64,000 bases of DNA from assembly GCF_047948215.1 (NCBI RefSeq), contig NC_134456.1, positions 55,321,959-55,385,958 on the forward strand, given 5' to 3'. This document shows positions 1 to 11,745 of the stretch, one piece after another. The notes beneath the pieces were generated by a model. It saw only the letters and a list, made by a program, of their open reading frames with translations. It did not search any database and was not told where the DNA came from. How positions within the stretch are numbered: the first letter of the stretch is position 1; every line of letters starts with the position of its first letter. Source of the stretch: Lycorma delicatula (Eukaryota; Arthropoda; Insecta; Hemiptera; Fulgoridae). The position numbers and the translations under genes were made by a program.

Positions 1-1472
1 TGACTAGTTAAACTAATTGTTCTGTATTCTTCACATTTATCTGCCCCTGCTATCTTTGGTATCATAACTATAACACTTTTTTTGAAGTCTGATGGAAATT
101 CCCCATTTTCATAAATATTACACACCAGTTTGTATAATCTATCAATCGCTTCCTCACCTGCACTGCGCAGTAATTCTACAGGTATTCCGTCTATTCCAGG
201 AGCCTTTCTGCCATTTAAATCTTTTAATGCTCTCTTAAATTCAGATCTCAGTATTGTTTCTCCCATTTCATCCTCCTCAACTTCCTCTTCTTCCTCTATA
301 ACACCATTTTCTAATTCATTTCCTCCGTATAACTCTTCAATATATTCCACCCATCTATCGACTTTACCTTTCGTATTATATATTGGTGTACCATCTTTGT
401 TTAACACATTATTAGATTTTAATTTATGTACCCCAAAATTTTCCTTAACTTTCCTGTATGCTCCGTCTATTTTACCAATGTTCATTTCTCTTTCCACTTC
501 TGAACACTTTTCTTTAATCCACTCTTCTTTCACCAGTTTGCACTTCCTGTTTATAGCATTTCTTAATTGCCGATAGTTCCTTTTACTTTCTTCATCACTA
601 GCATTCTTATATTTTCTACGTTCATCCATCAGCTGCAATATATCGTCTGAAACCCAAGGTTTTCTACCAGTTCTCTTTATTCCGCCTAAGTTTGCTTCTG
701 CTGATTTAAGAATTTCCTTTTTAACATTCTCCTATTCTTCTTCTACATTTTCTACCTTATCTGTTTTACTCAGACCTCTTGCGATGTCCTCCTCAAAAAT
801 CTTCTTTACCTCCTCTTCCTCAAGCTTCTCTAAATTCCACCGATTCATCTGACACCTTTTCTTCAGGTTTTTAAACCCCAATCTACATTTCATTATCACC
901 AAATTATGATCGCTATCAATGTCTGCTCCAGGGTAAGTTTTGCAGTCCACGAGTTGATTTCTAAATCTTTGCTTAACCATGATATAATCTATCTGATACC
1001 TTCCAGTATCGCCTGGCTTTTTCCAAGTGTATATTCTTCTATTATGATTTTTAATTTGGGTGTTGGCAATTACTAAATTATACTTCGTGCAAAATTCTAT
1101 AAATCGGTCCCCTCTTTCATTCCTTTTGCCCAGCCCGTATTCACCCACTATATTTCCTTCCTTGCGTTTTCCAATGCTTGCATTCCACTCTCCAACTATT
1201 ATTAAATTTTCATCTCCTTTTACGTGTTTAATTGCTTCATCAATCTCTTCGTATACACACTCTACCTCATCATCATCATGGGCGCTTGTAGGCATATAGA
1301 CGTTAACAATCGTTGTCGGTTTAGGTTTTGATTTTATCCTTATTACAGTGATTCTATCGCTATGCGTTTTGAAATACTCCACTCTCCTCCCTATCTTCTT
1401 GTTCATCACGAAACCTACTCCTGCCTGCCCATTATTTGACGCTGAGCTAATTACTCTAAAATCACTAAACAT
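1..1472 (-). pseudogene. RTE-clade LINE ORF2, 5' half: endonuclease, linker and start of reverse transcriptase
   Basis: Read on the minus strand, codons 1-246 (732-1472) encode an apurinic-type endonuclease domain. Visible motifs are the IVNVYMPTS strand, IIVGEWNASIG (the expected D of GDxNA is E here), YTWKKPGDTGRYQIDYIMVK, and a C-terminal DSDHNLV with the catalytic D and H. This is the type often annotated in insects as craniofacial development protein 2-like. One TAG at 732-734 interrupts the frame. The same frame then stays open to the left edge through a charged linker and the first RT blocks (KAPGIDGIPVELL, KKSVIVMIPKIAG, EEYRTISLTS). The first part of the endonuclease is missing, so this copy is probably 5' truncated near 1480, and its 3' half lies outside the window. 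RTE assignment is firm to clade level. A single nonsense codon makes this one of the least decayed elements here. The RTE 3' ends near 17.8, 44.9 and 47.6 kb may be the same family. Confidence 0.85.
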
Positions 1473-1560
1473 ATTCTATAACAATAAACATATTGTTTAA
1501 AATTAATGTACTTAATTGATCAGTGATGCATTTTTAACCGGTTTATCAGTTTATTTTCAA

Positions 1561-1985
1561 TTTTTTTTTGTTATAGATGAGTCTGATAAATGTCATTTTC
1601 GCATCCCACAAAAATGGGGGAGTGTTGGACTCGCACGGGTTCGGCTAGATGTTATTAAGAGCCTATGTGTATCCGCACCTTACCGACTAAAACTCCTATC
1701 TCACCGTTTTCCCCTTCCGAGGCCGGTCCTGTAATTAAGCATTGCACGGCGCCAGGAGATGTCTTTAGGCTCCAGGGGTCCAGAGTCCCCGCGCTGCATC
1801 ACCGTCGCTCATCTGCACAAGTGCAGACGCACGACGGCTCCACACGGGGTTATCCTTCTCCCCTTCACCATCAGGTCACTTTCTTCACCCGAGTCTCATA
1901 TGCAACTCTCATTCGTTGCTGGGTGATCTTCAGTCCTCTTACTGATCTGGGTCCTAAATGAGGCTCTATCCTATACTCTAGCTAT
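1561..1985 (-). mobile_element. Probable 3' UTR and poly(A) of an R1-type LINE, minus strand
   Basis: This stretch is clearly richer in GC than its surroundings and holds no convincing reading frame. On the minus strand it ends with a short palindromic region (CCCCCATTTTTGTGGG), then GATGCGAAAATG, then ATAAC and nine A residues (1561-1569). That is the layout of a LINE 3' end with its poly(A). It may be the displaced 3' end of the R1-clade element at 5.9-8.8 kb, separated from it by the I-like insertion. I infer this from orientation and composition only; no coding overlap proves it. Confidence 0.45.
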
Positions 1986-2515
1986 TATCAATTTACATTA
2001 GACATAAAATAGATTTATGATCCCTGTAGGGATATGTGTAATATATGATATTCTTTCTTATGAAAGATATTGGTTGAAAAATAGTTTGTACGTATAGGAA
2101 TGCTTAAGGATTTTGTTAGGAATAGAGTTTTACTACATGACGTCATATCTAAGTACTTTTACAAATTCAACCGTCAACGGCTGATATATAAAATAAAATG
2201 GTAATGAAATCATAAAGTTTTCATTAACTTATTACATACCTATATTTACTGTCTGTTGAAGTGATATATTACAGGTGCTGGTTGGAAATAAGAAAAGCAA
2301 TTTATTTTAAACCCATAATCGATGTGAATAATTACCATCGAGTAAATAGGTTATAAATATCACAAAACTACTAACATTTATAGTTCTGATAATTGATCTG
2401 ATTGTTTAACACAAGTGTATTTTTTGCACTAATTGTTCAATCTCGCTTTTTACTTATTCTTTTTTTGTACGATAAGACGAAGTTACTTCCGAAGTGCCTT
2501 TCTTATAGTCCAAAC
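1986..2515. other. AT-rich stretch without recognisable features
   Basis: I see no coding similarity, RNA gene or clear repeat boundary in this stretch between the putative LINE 3' UTR and the first recognisable codons of the I-like LINE. It may contain the truncated 5' part of that element. Confidence 0.4.
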
Positions 2516-4400
2516 AAAAATAATTAATAAAAATCAACATCCACGGAGGTGGACTGTTGAAAAGGCAGATTGGGATGGATATTATAAAGCCTTCCAATCG
2601 CCGTATGACGTCGGTGCGAACATCCTTGAGCAACTTTCCTCTTTTACGCCTATAATACTCGAAACAGCCAGCAGATATGTCCCAGAAACATCGGGCAATC
2701 CTAAACGTTCTTCCATTCCGTGATGGAATGATGATTGCAAACGTGCTATTAAGAATCGACGGCGGGCACTACGCAAATTCAATAATAGACCTACAACTGA
2801 ACATCTAAATTTGTACCGCAGGGCTAGAGCGGTGTGCCGTCGGGTCTTCTTGAACGCTAAGAGAAATTCATGGACGAAATATGTGAACACCATCTCACGT
2901 ACTACTCCCACGTCTACTGTGTGAAAAAAATCTATTCAATTTTCAGGTCGCCAAGGCAATCTATTCTCGGTCTCATCGATGAAGGAGAACTCCTTACATC
3001 ATCTTCGGCTGTAGCAAATACTTTAGCAAAATCTTTCCGCTCGGTATCTCTCACTTCGTCATATAGTAACGACTTTCAAAGATACAAAACACAGATGGAA
3101 ATATTGGCGTTACATATTGGTGTTTCGGTTGGTGAATTGAACACTCCATTCTTACTTAAAGAATTGTTGCACGCACTTAAGAACTCACGTGACACTTCCC
3201 CTGGACCAGACAACGTTCGCCTTTGTGTGCATTCACACCTTCCTAAATCAGCACTACAACTTCTTTTGAGTATTTACAATGGTTTATTCTCCGTACAAGT
3301 CTTTCCGCCCGGCTGGTCAGGAGCATTTATTATACCACTACTAAAGCCTGGTAAAGACAAAACTTATCCCTCAAGCTACTTTAGCTAATTACCTAATAAG
3401 CTACTTATTTCTTTAACAAGCCTGTTATGTAAAATAATGGAGAGAATGGTAAACCGTAAGCTTGCATGGTACTTGGAGAAACATGGCTTTCTTTCTTCGA
3501 AGCAGTGTGGTTTCCGACAAGGGAGATCTTCCATTGACCATTTGGTGTCAATGGAGACAGCCATACAAAACGCCTTCCTGAACCGCCAACACCTTGTTGC
3601 TATCTTCTTCGATATAAAAAAGGCGTACGACACGGCCTGGCGACATGCATTCTTAACACCCTTAGGAGGTGGAAATCAACGGCAATATGCTTATTTTTAT
3701 CCGGGAATTCTGAAATCACCAAACGTTTCGTGTTCGTGTAGACGATTCACTTTCAGACAGTGTCGTCTCGGAAAATGGAGTACCTCAAGGTAGTGTATTA
3801 ATTGCCACCTTGTTTTCTGTGGCCACATACAGCCATTGCCAATTGTGTACATGCACTTTTTTCTTGTTCTCTTTTCGTTGATGATTTTGCTATTTACGTT
3901 GCGAGCCGCTCTACACCTCTGCGGAGTGACTGATGTAGAACACTATATTTCCCCTTGAGGCTTGGTCAAGAACTATTGGTTTCACATTTTTACCCGACAA
4001 GACGAATTGTGTAGACTTTTCTCGGCTACGGAACCCTTCTAATCCGCGGGGTTTTCTGAACAGAGAGCTTATTGCTGTCTCTCCTTACGTCAGGTTCCTA
4101 GGTTTGCTTTTTGATAGCTATTTTACCTGGATCAAAAATATAAATGAATTGAGGACAAAATGTTCCAAACATTTAGATATGATGCGGGTCCTTAGTAACA
4201 CTAATTGGGGAGCCGATCGGTCATGTATGTTGCGTTTTACCTATTCCCTTTTTCGTTTCCTTTTGGATTGTGGTTGTATCGCCTATTCTTTAGCTCGTCA
4301 AACCGTGCTTAAAATGCTGGAAGGGGTACACCGAAGAAAAGCATTCTTCGGCTTGCCACAGGTGCGTTTAGATCGAGCCCTATCGCAAGCTTACTTGTAG
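2516..4400 (+). pseudogene. Reverse transcriptase part of I-like LINE ORF2
   Basis: The reading moves through several frames. 2516-2723 encodes the pre-RT segment ending at a TGA (2721-2723) where the frame expects Trp before WNDD. 2870-3388 carries the conserved block SPGPDNV and the downstream GWSGAFIIPLLKPGKDK. 3437-3650 carries GFLSSKQCGFRQGRSSIDHL and motif A as FFDIKKAYDTAW. Motif C reads FVDDFAIYV at 3874-3900, with FVDD in place of the usual F/YADD. 4104-4400 encodes the following FLGLLFDSYFTW and NWGADR blocks. There are at least three frameshifts and one nonsense codon, so no full-length product is possible. The RT identity is certain from the ordered motifs. Confidence 0.85.
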
Positions 4401-4689
4401 ACACTGGCGAGCCATCACTTTGTGATAGACGAGACCAGCTTTTGTTATCTTATTTTGCCTGTCTCAAAAGACAGCCAAATCACCCAGCTTTTAACCCAGT
4501 TCTTAAGAATCCTAATGTAAGGAAATATGTAAGGAAATATACGTTGTACTGCGTTTGTGGGTGTCCGTACACGACGTCTGCTGCAGCGTATAAATGTTGA
4601 CACACCCTCGTTCTTTCCACCATGTCCGTGCTCGAATCCTCCGTGGAGAATAAACCTTGTAAATTTTACATTTCACCTTACAACATACG

Positions 4690-5420
4690 ATCAACGATCA
4701 ACACCACTTACTGTTTTCCGGCAGATGTTTCAGTTTATTCTCACCAAGTTGAACCCAGACACGGTGATATACACTGATGACGGTAACGTTGGTTGTGCTT
4801 TTGTTATCAGTGCAAAGACTTATATGTTTTTCCTACCCGAAATTACGAGTGTGTTCACCGCAGAACTACTCGCTGTGAATAGGGCTCTAAGTATCGTTAG
4901 CCCTAAATATAGGAGCATTCTTACTTGCAGTGACTCGTACAGTGCTCTCCAGGCGTTAGAAAACTTTTATTCCAAATATCCACATCCTGTCGTCATTGAC
5001 ATTTATGATAAAATCGCTGAGTTAGATAAACGCAACAGAGAGGTAGGTTTTTGCTGGATCCCTAGCCACGTTGGGATTCGTAGTAACGAGAGAGCAGATT
5101 CTGCGGCCAAAGAAGCGTGTATTCAACCTGCTTTCACCATCCGAGTTACTACCTTTTATTTTATCAGTCGTGTAAAACAATCACCGAGAGCAAGGTGGCA
5201 AAGTTACTGGGCGACTACCGTCGACAATAAACTCCGACGGCTTAAAGATTCAGTTTTGCCTTGGGGCTCCTCTGCCGGTTACGGTTAGGACACACGAATA
5301 CCTAATGTCAGGAGAAGCCCCACCCCTATGCACACGATGCAACTGCCGCATGACTGCGCATCATATTCTCGTGGACTGCATGTGTTATGCGGCGTTGCGA
5401 CGTCAGTTTGATATACATGG
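4690..5420 (+). pseudogene. RNase H domain and zinc knuckle of I-like LINE ORF2
   Basis: The frame 4557-5288 encodes an RNase H fold that would remove the RNA strand during reverse transcription. Visible catalytic positions are the first Asp in IYTDDGNVGCAF, Glu in FTAELLAVNRAL, Asp in CSDSYSALQAL, and the last Asp in NERADSAAKEA preceded by WIPSHVGI. A few residues seem lost after the first Asp. The frame ends just before a second open segment (about 5286-5430) that encodes PLCTRCNCRMTAHHILVDC, a C-x2-C...H...C knuckle typical of the C-terminus of such ORF2 proteins. A frameshift separates the two. The segment before about 4690 does not match the family well. Confidence 0.85.
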
Positions 5421-5989
5421 AACCATCCGTGATATCTAGTGCAATAATAACGGAATTTTGGGCCGGATGTTTCTCTTTTTGCATAGTACCAGGTTACTGT
5501 AAAGAGTTTAATATTATCATGTATGTTTTTCTGTAAGAAGATTTTTTTAATAATTTTAACCTTTACTTTCAATTTTGATTTTTTTTGTTTCTATGTATTT
5601 AATTTTACTATCCAGGGAGGGGACTTTTGCACAACCCATTGAAATTAGTTAAGTTTTATATAGTTTCTTTATTCGAACTTTTTATTTTAACTTTTATGTG
5701 TTAACAACTTCGTCCGTGGTATTAGTTTTGAGTTTTATTTTGCCTTCTTGGCTTGTTTTAATAAATTTTTATTATATGATTAATATTACGTTTACACCTG
5801 ATATACTTTAGTATTTTGGAGTTATTTTACCCGTTTATTAATAAAATTTCGGGCGCTGATAACGCCCAGGCGTTTTTCGCCCACAAACAAAAAAAAAACA
5901 AGGCTTGAAAGATGTCTTTATATCAAGCCAGGTTCCAAACTACTTTGCCCTACCTACAGTCACAATCTCCGCTCCACCTTCTATTAAAC

Positions 5990-6450
5990 TTATTGGAGCC
6001 AACTGCCTCCTTCTGCCATAGCCAAAACTTGGGTCTTCTCTAAGGCTAAATGAAGACCGCTCTCCTCCAACCAAGCATGTACCATCCGCATGGCCTCATT
6101 GCCCTTCCTCACCAATTCAGTCTCCGTTTTAGCAGCTATAACGAGTGACAAATCATCGGCAAAACCAGTCGGGTACACGCCCTCTGGATAATCCAGGCGG
6201 AGTACTCCAATCATAGGCTACATTCCACAAGGTTGGCCCAAACACTGAACCCTGCGGTACTCCGGCCTGCGTCTCAATCTGAATCTGGGCCCCCTCTGCA
6301 CAGCCTATCACTACTACCTACACTCTTAAGTAATCTTGAATAAGGGCCGCAAATATGGGCTCACCCCTCTTCTCTTAAGTTCACTCAGGATCCACCCAAA
6401 CGGCAGTGAGTTAAACGCTTTACTCACGTCCAACAAAAAACACTGCCAGG
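5990..6450 (-). pseudogene. R1-type LINE reverse transcriptase fragment
   Basis: Three RT blocks are visible in order on the minus strand: motif A as FLLDVSKAFNSLPFGWI (about 6385-6440), motif B as GVPQGSVFGPTLWN (about 6220-6265), and motif C as TGFADDLSLVIAAKTE (about 6130-6170). They are followed by HAWLEESGLHLALEKTQVL in the open frame 5990-6214. Frames change between the blocks. The C-terminal domain that should follow is missing at the junction with the I-like LINE. Confidence 0.75.
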
Positions 6451-6489
6451 ATAGACCTGATTCTCCACGTCCCATACGCAGCTTCATCA

Positions 6490-7030
6490 ATAAATTTATC
6501 TTCATGAATCCATTTATCGCCGCCGACCAACATTTAGCCGTCCTCGCAAGTCCCGGTGAAAAAAAGACACGTCTATAAATGACACTCCATTTACGCGGAC
6601 CAAGGTTGGTAACTCACCATTACTGAGTCAGATAAGTCCCAACTCCGCCATCACCTCCTCTTCTAAAAATAGACCCTGTCTATCTGTTCCCCATGCAACA
6701 TTCTTGGCTTTGAAGTCATCAGATATTACCACATCCTTACACACAACATTTCTCAGCCTACTCAACTCATCCAGAGTCTCTTCAAAATCCCCTAAATCAA
6801 CATTTGGGCCCACTCTGCACAGCCCACTACACTGCAAACTTAGTGTGCATTCTAGTTTTACACTGCAAACTAGAATGTCTGCAGTCGGTAGCCACACGTG
6901 CCCCAATCCGGCAACTTGTCTTATAATAGGAGTATTACTATTGAAACTACACACAGCCGAACTGCAAGTAGCATCATGCAGCCAACTATCATCCTGCATC
7001 TTCTTATCATTAGGCTCCGACGACTAGATC
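6490..7030 (-). pseudogene. R1-type LINE endonuclease domain
   Basis: Frame 6628-6999 on the minus strand contains the endonuclease core of an R1-clade ORF2, including VVISDDFKAKNVAWGTDRQG, where the active-site DFNAK is altered to DFKAK. After a frameshift near 6625 the C-terminal part continues as LSNGELPTLVRVNGVSFIDV, which holds the S-x-I-D-V strand, and ends at SPGLARTAKCW. The domain would nick target DNA. The active-site change and the frameshift make it inactive. Confidence 0.65.
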
Positions 7031-7079
7031 CACACCTCTACACTTAACAATTTCCATTATGGCATCATGAGAGGCTAAA

Positions 7080-8700
7080 CTTTTTTTCATGTTTACTTGT
7101 AGTAAACTTACCATTTTTCTTTGCACATTGTACTCCTCCGATTTTGTATCCAACTTCACCACACATCAAATACATAGGATTCTTCTTACATTCTTTGGCC
7201 TTATCCAGCATCCTTGCATAAAAAACATATCCTCGACCTATCAGGACCGACACATCTGGCAGCTAAATGCCCTCCCTCATGGCAACGAAAACATCTCACC
7301 TCAAAGTCACTCATTGCGATCCGGCACATTACCCATCCAACCTGCAATATATTCCGACAATATATCTCTATCAGACACGTCCAGCTCAAGATATCATGTA
7401 TCAAGTCTATTTAATGAATATGGACGCCAGTTTACCTCTCATTTCTCTCGTAATTTTCACACCAGCGAGCTTCTCTTTGACCACGTTAACCTTCTCCACC
7501 GGCCCTCTTGGTCTTTTATGCAAAGCCTCACCACCTCCCTATTTAATTGATAATACTTCACTCAATTCCTCCTTACTAACTTCCTTTTTAATTTTTTTCA
7601 ACAAGTCCGAATAAGAGGTAACCTGCTCCTTAAAACTATTACATTAAACCCCTCACTTCTGATCTCTTGCTCACCCTTAAGATCCATCACTCGTAACTTA
7701 TTTTCCTCCATAAAAATCACCTTCTCATTTCGTCTTCTGTCCACCTACTCCAAAACCTTTTTACAATGCCAACCAGTACTGTTACTTACAGCCCCGTAAT
7801 TTAAGCTGAGTGATCTTCTTTATCACCCGATATAGGTATTCAGCCACCAACCTCTCTCCCACAGATGTATCTACGACAATTGCATAGCAGGCCCCAACTT
7901 TTCTTCCTCAAGCTCACCCAATAATACCTCCGTTTGGCCCTTTTCCACCACCAATTGGCCTCGCTTCAATTTATCATTTCTCAACAGTCTTCTTAACGAC
8001 ATAGTGCGCTCTAAAATCCTCCTCCCATACTTCGTTTTAGTGTTTGGCTAGATCAAAAATATCGACAAAGTCGTCATTCGACACACCAAAAACCGATTCT
8101 TTCCTCTCCTCGCACTTCTCAAAAAACGAGGTAGGCCATCTCTTAATCATCAAATCAGGAACCTCCTCTTCTAGTACTCCCTCCTCCACCTGGCCAAGCA
8201 GCCTCTTACTCTCAATCTGCGCAGTCTGGATAGCCGCGTCCACTGCACGACCACTTATAGCACCTCCACACGAATATCCAGAATCCGTCAACTCGATTAT
8301 CTTTTTCAATAGCTCAGTAAGCCAGAGAGATCACTCCTTTATCTCCAACTTCGTGTTGACATTCGCACCCATTAATTTTGCCAACTTCGTGATCTGGACT
8401 ACGACTTCCTCTAACGGCTGTTCATGCGAACACGCCTCACCCGATGCTACCTCTCTATCATCAGTTTCTTTCCTACGCCTTTTCATCAGCCGATCCAACG
8501 ACCTACTCGTTAATTAAATTGCTCTTAGGCAATTTAATTAACACTCTAGTTGCCACAGGTTACATCACAACAAAGGATACTCCTTCTTCCTCGCGCGGCA
8601 AAAACTTCAATTGCTCTCTAACAGGTGACCTAGGCAGGCTCTTCCTCGGTCTGAACCCCTGTTTCTCTTCCATGCTCTTAACACCAGCAAAATTACAATG
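7080..8700 (-). pseudogene. R1-type LINE ORF1 (gag-like, CCHC zinc knuckles)
   Basis: The minus-strand frames 8037-8309 (charged and acidic, with EEGVLEEEVPDLMIKRWP) and 7201-7404 are parts of one decayed ORF1. The second carries a CCHC knuckle, CFRCHEGGHLAARC, followed by a second Cys pair in ICFLCKDAG, as in gag-like ORF1 proteins of R1, SART and TRAS elements, which bind element RNA. Frameshifts and stops separate the pieces, and the exact start cannot be fixed. The N-terminal piece is assigned by position rather than by clear motifs. Confidence 0.65.
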
Positions 8701-8765
8701 TCGCCTTGAACTCTTCACAAAAAGTATTTTTATTTAAATTCTGACTTCAAAAACGTGTTCAGGGC

Positions 8766-9374
8766 TCAATTCCGCGTAAATTGAGTACCCACTTGTCACT
8801 TTTTGAGGGGTGGTATCAGTGGATCGGAGAGACCGAAAATGTATCCACCAAAATCCGAGGTCGGATTTGGGTGACGGGGGGTCGGTATTCGTCGAGATAC
8901 TGTAGGATTCGGGTACGGATCAAAGAATTCGGAAGTTATAAAAAAAGGAAATTCCCCTTATAATTCACCTCTAACACTTAGAAAATTTTCTCAACTCACC
9001 TGGCAAAACCCACGAAAATTTCGTGGTTGAAAATTTCGTGAGTTGAGAAAAGTTGGAAAAGTCCAACTTTTAGACGTAAACAACTGATGTCACTGATCTG
9101 CCTCAAATAAACAAATAACTTAGAAATTTTTTACTAAATTACCAGGTTATGTTGTCCTTTTATACACTGTTCCTTATGAAAGAATAAAATACTTTTTGAA
9201 AAATCACAATAACTAATCAATCTGTCAACGAAAATTCTTAAAATTTCGCACACGTGTCCAGTAATAGTCTGCCAACATTTGCGTAATAAGCAAGACAGAA
9301 AAGACAACCAAAAAATTTATCCAAATTAGCCAAAAACGCTGTTCAGTATTCAGCACGTGTTACCACAGTATATT
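8766..9374. other. Probable LINE 5' UTR and inverted-repeat region, no gene
   Basis: 8766-8960 is GC-richer and could be the 5' UTR of the R1-type element. 8986-9071 holds three nested or adjacent inverted repeats: TTTTCTCAACTCAC (8986-8999) pairs with 9038-9051; CCACGAAA-A-TTTCGTGG lies at 9010-9026 inside that loop; and AAAAGTTGG (9048-9056) pairs with CCAACTTTT (9063-9071). The remainder is AT-rich without recognisable coding. Confidence 0.5.
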
Positions 9375-9545
9375 CACAAACTCGACTCCTTCTTTGGTGG
9401 TAGAGTTTCAATTAATCACGCTTCTCAGGACTGGTCGACCTGAGACTGTACAAGACTCTACTTCATTCACATTGATACATATCATCCACATTCGTTCTCT
9501 GAACTAATACCTTACGGTGGTTCCGGTGACTAAATAAAAAAAAAG
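9375..9545 (+). mobile_element. tRNA-type SINE, 5' truncated copy (family S1)
   Basis: From TTCTTTGGTGG to the final oligo(A), this stretch aligns by eye with the reverse complement of 47,270-47,415. Both contain TTTGGTGG, the GAGACTGTACAAGACT block, ATACATATCATCC, a CTCTGAACTAATACC-like block, and GGTGACTAAA before the A-rich tail. The tRNA-like promoter head seen in the longer copy is missing here. Internal comparison supports this assignment. Confidence 0.75.
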
Positions 9546-11145
9546 AGAAAACGGGTTTACTCTCGCTCGCTCTTTATTACTCGTAAAAAACCTAATCCAA
9601 CAAAAGAAGAGGTTTTCAATTCATTTTTTGCTTGTTTATTTATGTCCGTGCCTTAAAATTCAGAAAATAGAAAAATAACTGTTTCATAAAGGAATTTTGT
9701 TCAGTGCCACTAGCTAGGCTACATCGATTTTCATTATTATTAATCATTAGTTTCGATTGTTATAACATAATAATGAATAACGTGATATTTTTCAGGTAGT
9801 TTACTTATTTTTCCAGGAAACCGTAGAAAGTTAGCTGAAGTAAAAAAATTATGCAAATTCAAACATTTCAAACGGTCTTAGCTCACATTCAGTGATAGTT
9901 ATTAAATGTCATTTCATATAAAGTCCTTCTTCAGTTTTACCGACACTTAGATCTCTTATCTAACTACTTTTCTTTTGTATTTCGTTTATAATTATACGTA
10001 TAATTTTTCTTCAAGCACTTTTAACATGTTTGAGAATTTTTTTTATGTCTACTTTTATTTTAAATAGAAAATAAAGTTAATAAATGCACAAAATTTAAAG
10101 AAATAACAATCCAAGAGTACCAAGTAAAAAGTAACCAATAACACGATCCTATTTATTTTTTTCAGTTTGTATTAATTCACCAGGTAAGCTTGAAGTGTAT
10201 GAAAGAGGCTGTACTAGGCCAGGAAATTTAATCTTAACTTAAAGTGGACTTCTATGTTGGTGTTAAATTATAATCTTATGAATAGTAATATTTAAGTTAA
10301 GATTGTCTAAAAATTCAAATTCAAAGATAGTAGAGAAAGTATTAAACAATTTTTAATTTATCCTTGGTACAAAAAAATAATACCAAATTAAAGTGTAGGC
10401 GAAGAATAGTCACAGTCGCAAATTACCAATTTTATAGGAGAGTAATTTGAAAGTTTCCAAATTCTCTATCTTTCTTAACATATGTTTAAACTTTCCCATT
10501 TGTATTTTTTTTTAATTACGAGTTTATTATCTACTGATTCGAGTAATTTTCTTTTATTATAATTAGTAACACCGATGTTAAATAACTTTTTTAAATTTTG
10601 AAACTGGTTCCTACTGATTGTAAAATATTTGTTTTCCACGTACGGTTCATAAGATATGTACAATTAATATACAACTATTTCAAGTAATCAGAAACTATTA
10701 GGTCAAGTACGATATAACATCAATAAGACTTAAGTTACTCCTTGCAATGTAAATTTATACACCTGATCTTTAAGGGGGTGAAATGCAATGTGGAATACAC
10801 TGGTTATTGTTGGTTTCATACAGACTGCTTCAAGGCGTCAGATGAAGCTTGTTTTATTTAAATTAATATATTTACATTTTTTAAGATAAAATAATTATAA
10901 ATATTCAGAAAACAAACAAGTTGCAAGTTACCACCTTGCGTAATTTAACTCTCCAAAATTCTTGGAGGACTCTCTGTCTTTGCCTTTCACCCGGAACGTT
11001 AAAGAAATTATTTCAACTTAAAATATATATATAATGTAAATCCAAAACAGAGGTAGTAAAATACCTGGTAACATAAACTACCTTAGTAAATTACAATATA
11101 TAGTAGAAATTAAGTAAAAAAAAACTGATTAATTCTTTGGAATTT
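9546..11145. other. AT-rich DNA without recognisable genes
   Basis: I found no coding similarity, RNA gene or repeat with clear ends. The short open frame at 10,475-10,663 is lysine- and asparagine-rich, as chance frames in AT-rich DNA are. Confidence 0.5.
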
Positions 11146-11149
11146 CCTG

Positions 11150-11627
11150 ATCAGTAATATTACATTTTGGTGAACGAAACTTAATCGTACCTCCCCTTTT
11201 GATTGCAATCGACTGAACCAAATGTGTCCAATAAAGCCCAAAATAAAAAAAAAAAAGATCCAAAGAAAATTGGATTTTGGAATTTTTCTTACTTGCAGTA
11301 CTAAGCTCTCATTGAGAGCTATTCAACGATAAATCGTAAGTGGTATTTATTCGAGAGTTATAAGCAAATGAAATTATAATTAATGAAATATTTGGATCTT
11401 ATAAGGGGAAGGTACATCAGTTCGGATCAGACTTCACCTCCTTTTTTTTAACTTTCTTTTTATTTAAATATATTGATTTATTAATAATTAAGAGGTTAAT
11501 AGAAATTAATTAACCTCTGATTATAGAAAAAAAATTAGGATAAGTAATATTTCAGTAATAACAATAAAAAAAATTATGAAAAATATCAGAGGTTATTAAT
11601 GAAATAAAATTTTATGTACTTTTCATC

Positions 11628-11659
<32 letters not shown>

Positions 11660-11745
11660 TATTTGTGTAATTTAATAGCCGTTGGTAAAAAGGTGTCAAC
11701 AAAACAAGGAAGTGATTTGGTGTCCACATCAGATTTTTTTTACAG
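11150..11745 (+). repeat. Dispersed repeat family D, copy 1
   Basis: This segment matches 28,500-29,085 in the same orientation. Shared blocks include CCTCCCNTTTTGATTGC, CGACTG, AAAGCCCAAAAT, a purine-rich stretch before GGATTTTGGA, TGAAATATTTGGATCTTA, AAGGGAAGG and CAGACTTCA, then the ATCAGA(G/A)GTTATTAATGAAATAAAATTT block. Its 3' part matches the reverse complement of 63,775-63,922, including TGTCCACATCAGATTTTTTT. It contains an (AT)n tract at 11,643-11,662. No coding capacity is visible, so it is probably non-autonomous. Confidence 0.7.

Larger units (their letters stand above)
2516..5900 (+). mobile_element. I-clade-like non-LTR retrotransposon, 5' truncated, decayed
   Basis: A plus-strand LINE with, in order, the region before the RT (from about 2540), the RT domain (about 3150-3900), the thumb and connection, an RNase H domain (about 4750-5130), a C-terminal CCHC-like zinc knuckle (about 5325-5375), a 3' UTR, and a terminal GGGCGCTGATAACGCCCAGG hairpin (5851-5870) followed by oligo(A) at 5888-5899. 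The endonuclease and any ORF1 are absent, so the copy is 5' truncated. RT plus RNase H in one ORF2 points to the I superclade (I, Nimb, Loa or similar). The exact clade is not settled. Its 3' end abuts the minus-strand R1-type element. Confidence 0.85.
5905..8765 (-). mobile_element. R1-clade non-LTR retrotransposon, minus strand, internally deleted
   Basis: Read from right to left the element has a probable 5' UTR (from about 8960-8760), a gag-like ORF1 with zinc knuckles (about 8700-7080), and an ORF2 with an R1-type endonuclease (about 7030-6490) and RT motifs (about 6440-5990). The piece between endonuclease and RT motif A is shortened, so part of the RT N-terminus is lost. The copy stops at about 5905, just after the FADDL region, where the plus-strand I-like LINE ends. 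Many frameshifts show it is dead. R1-clade assignment rests on the GVPQGSVFGPTLWN motif, the FADDL box and the domain order. Confidence 0.75.

Noticed and set aside
130..576. Plus-strand 148-aa frame over the LINE
   Set aside because: It is the antisense shadow of the minus-strand endonuclease/RT frame and starts at a non-ATG codon.
1561..1985. rRNA fragment
   Set aside because: GC-richer than its surroundings, but I recognise no conserved rRNA core sequence, and the oligo(A) end fits a LINE UTR better.
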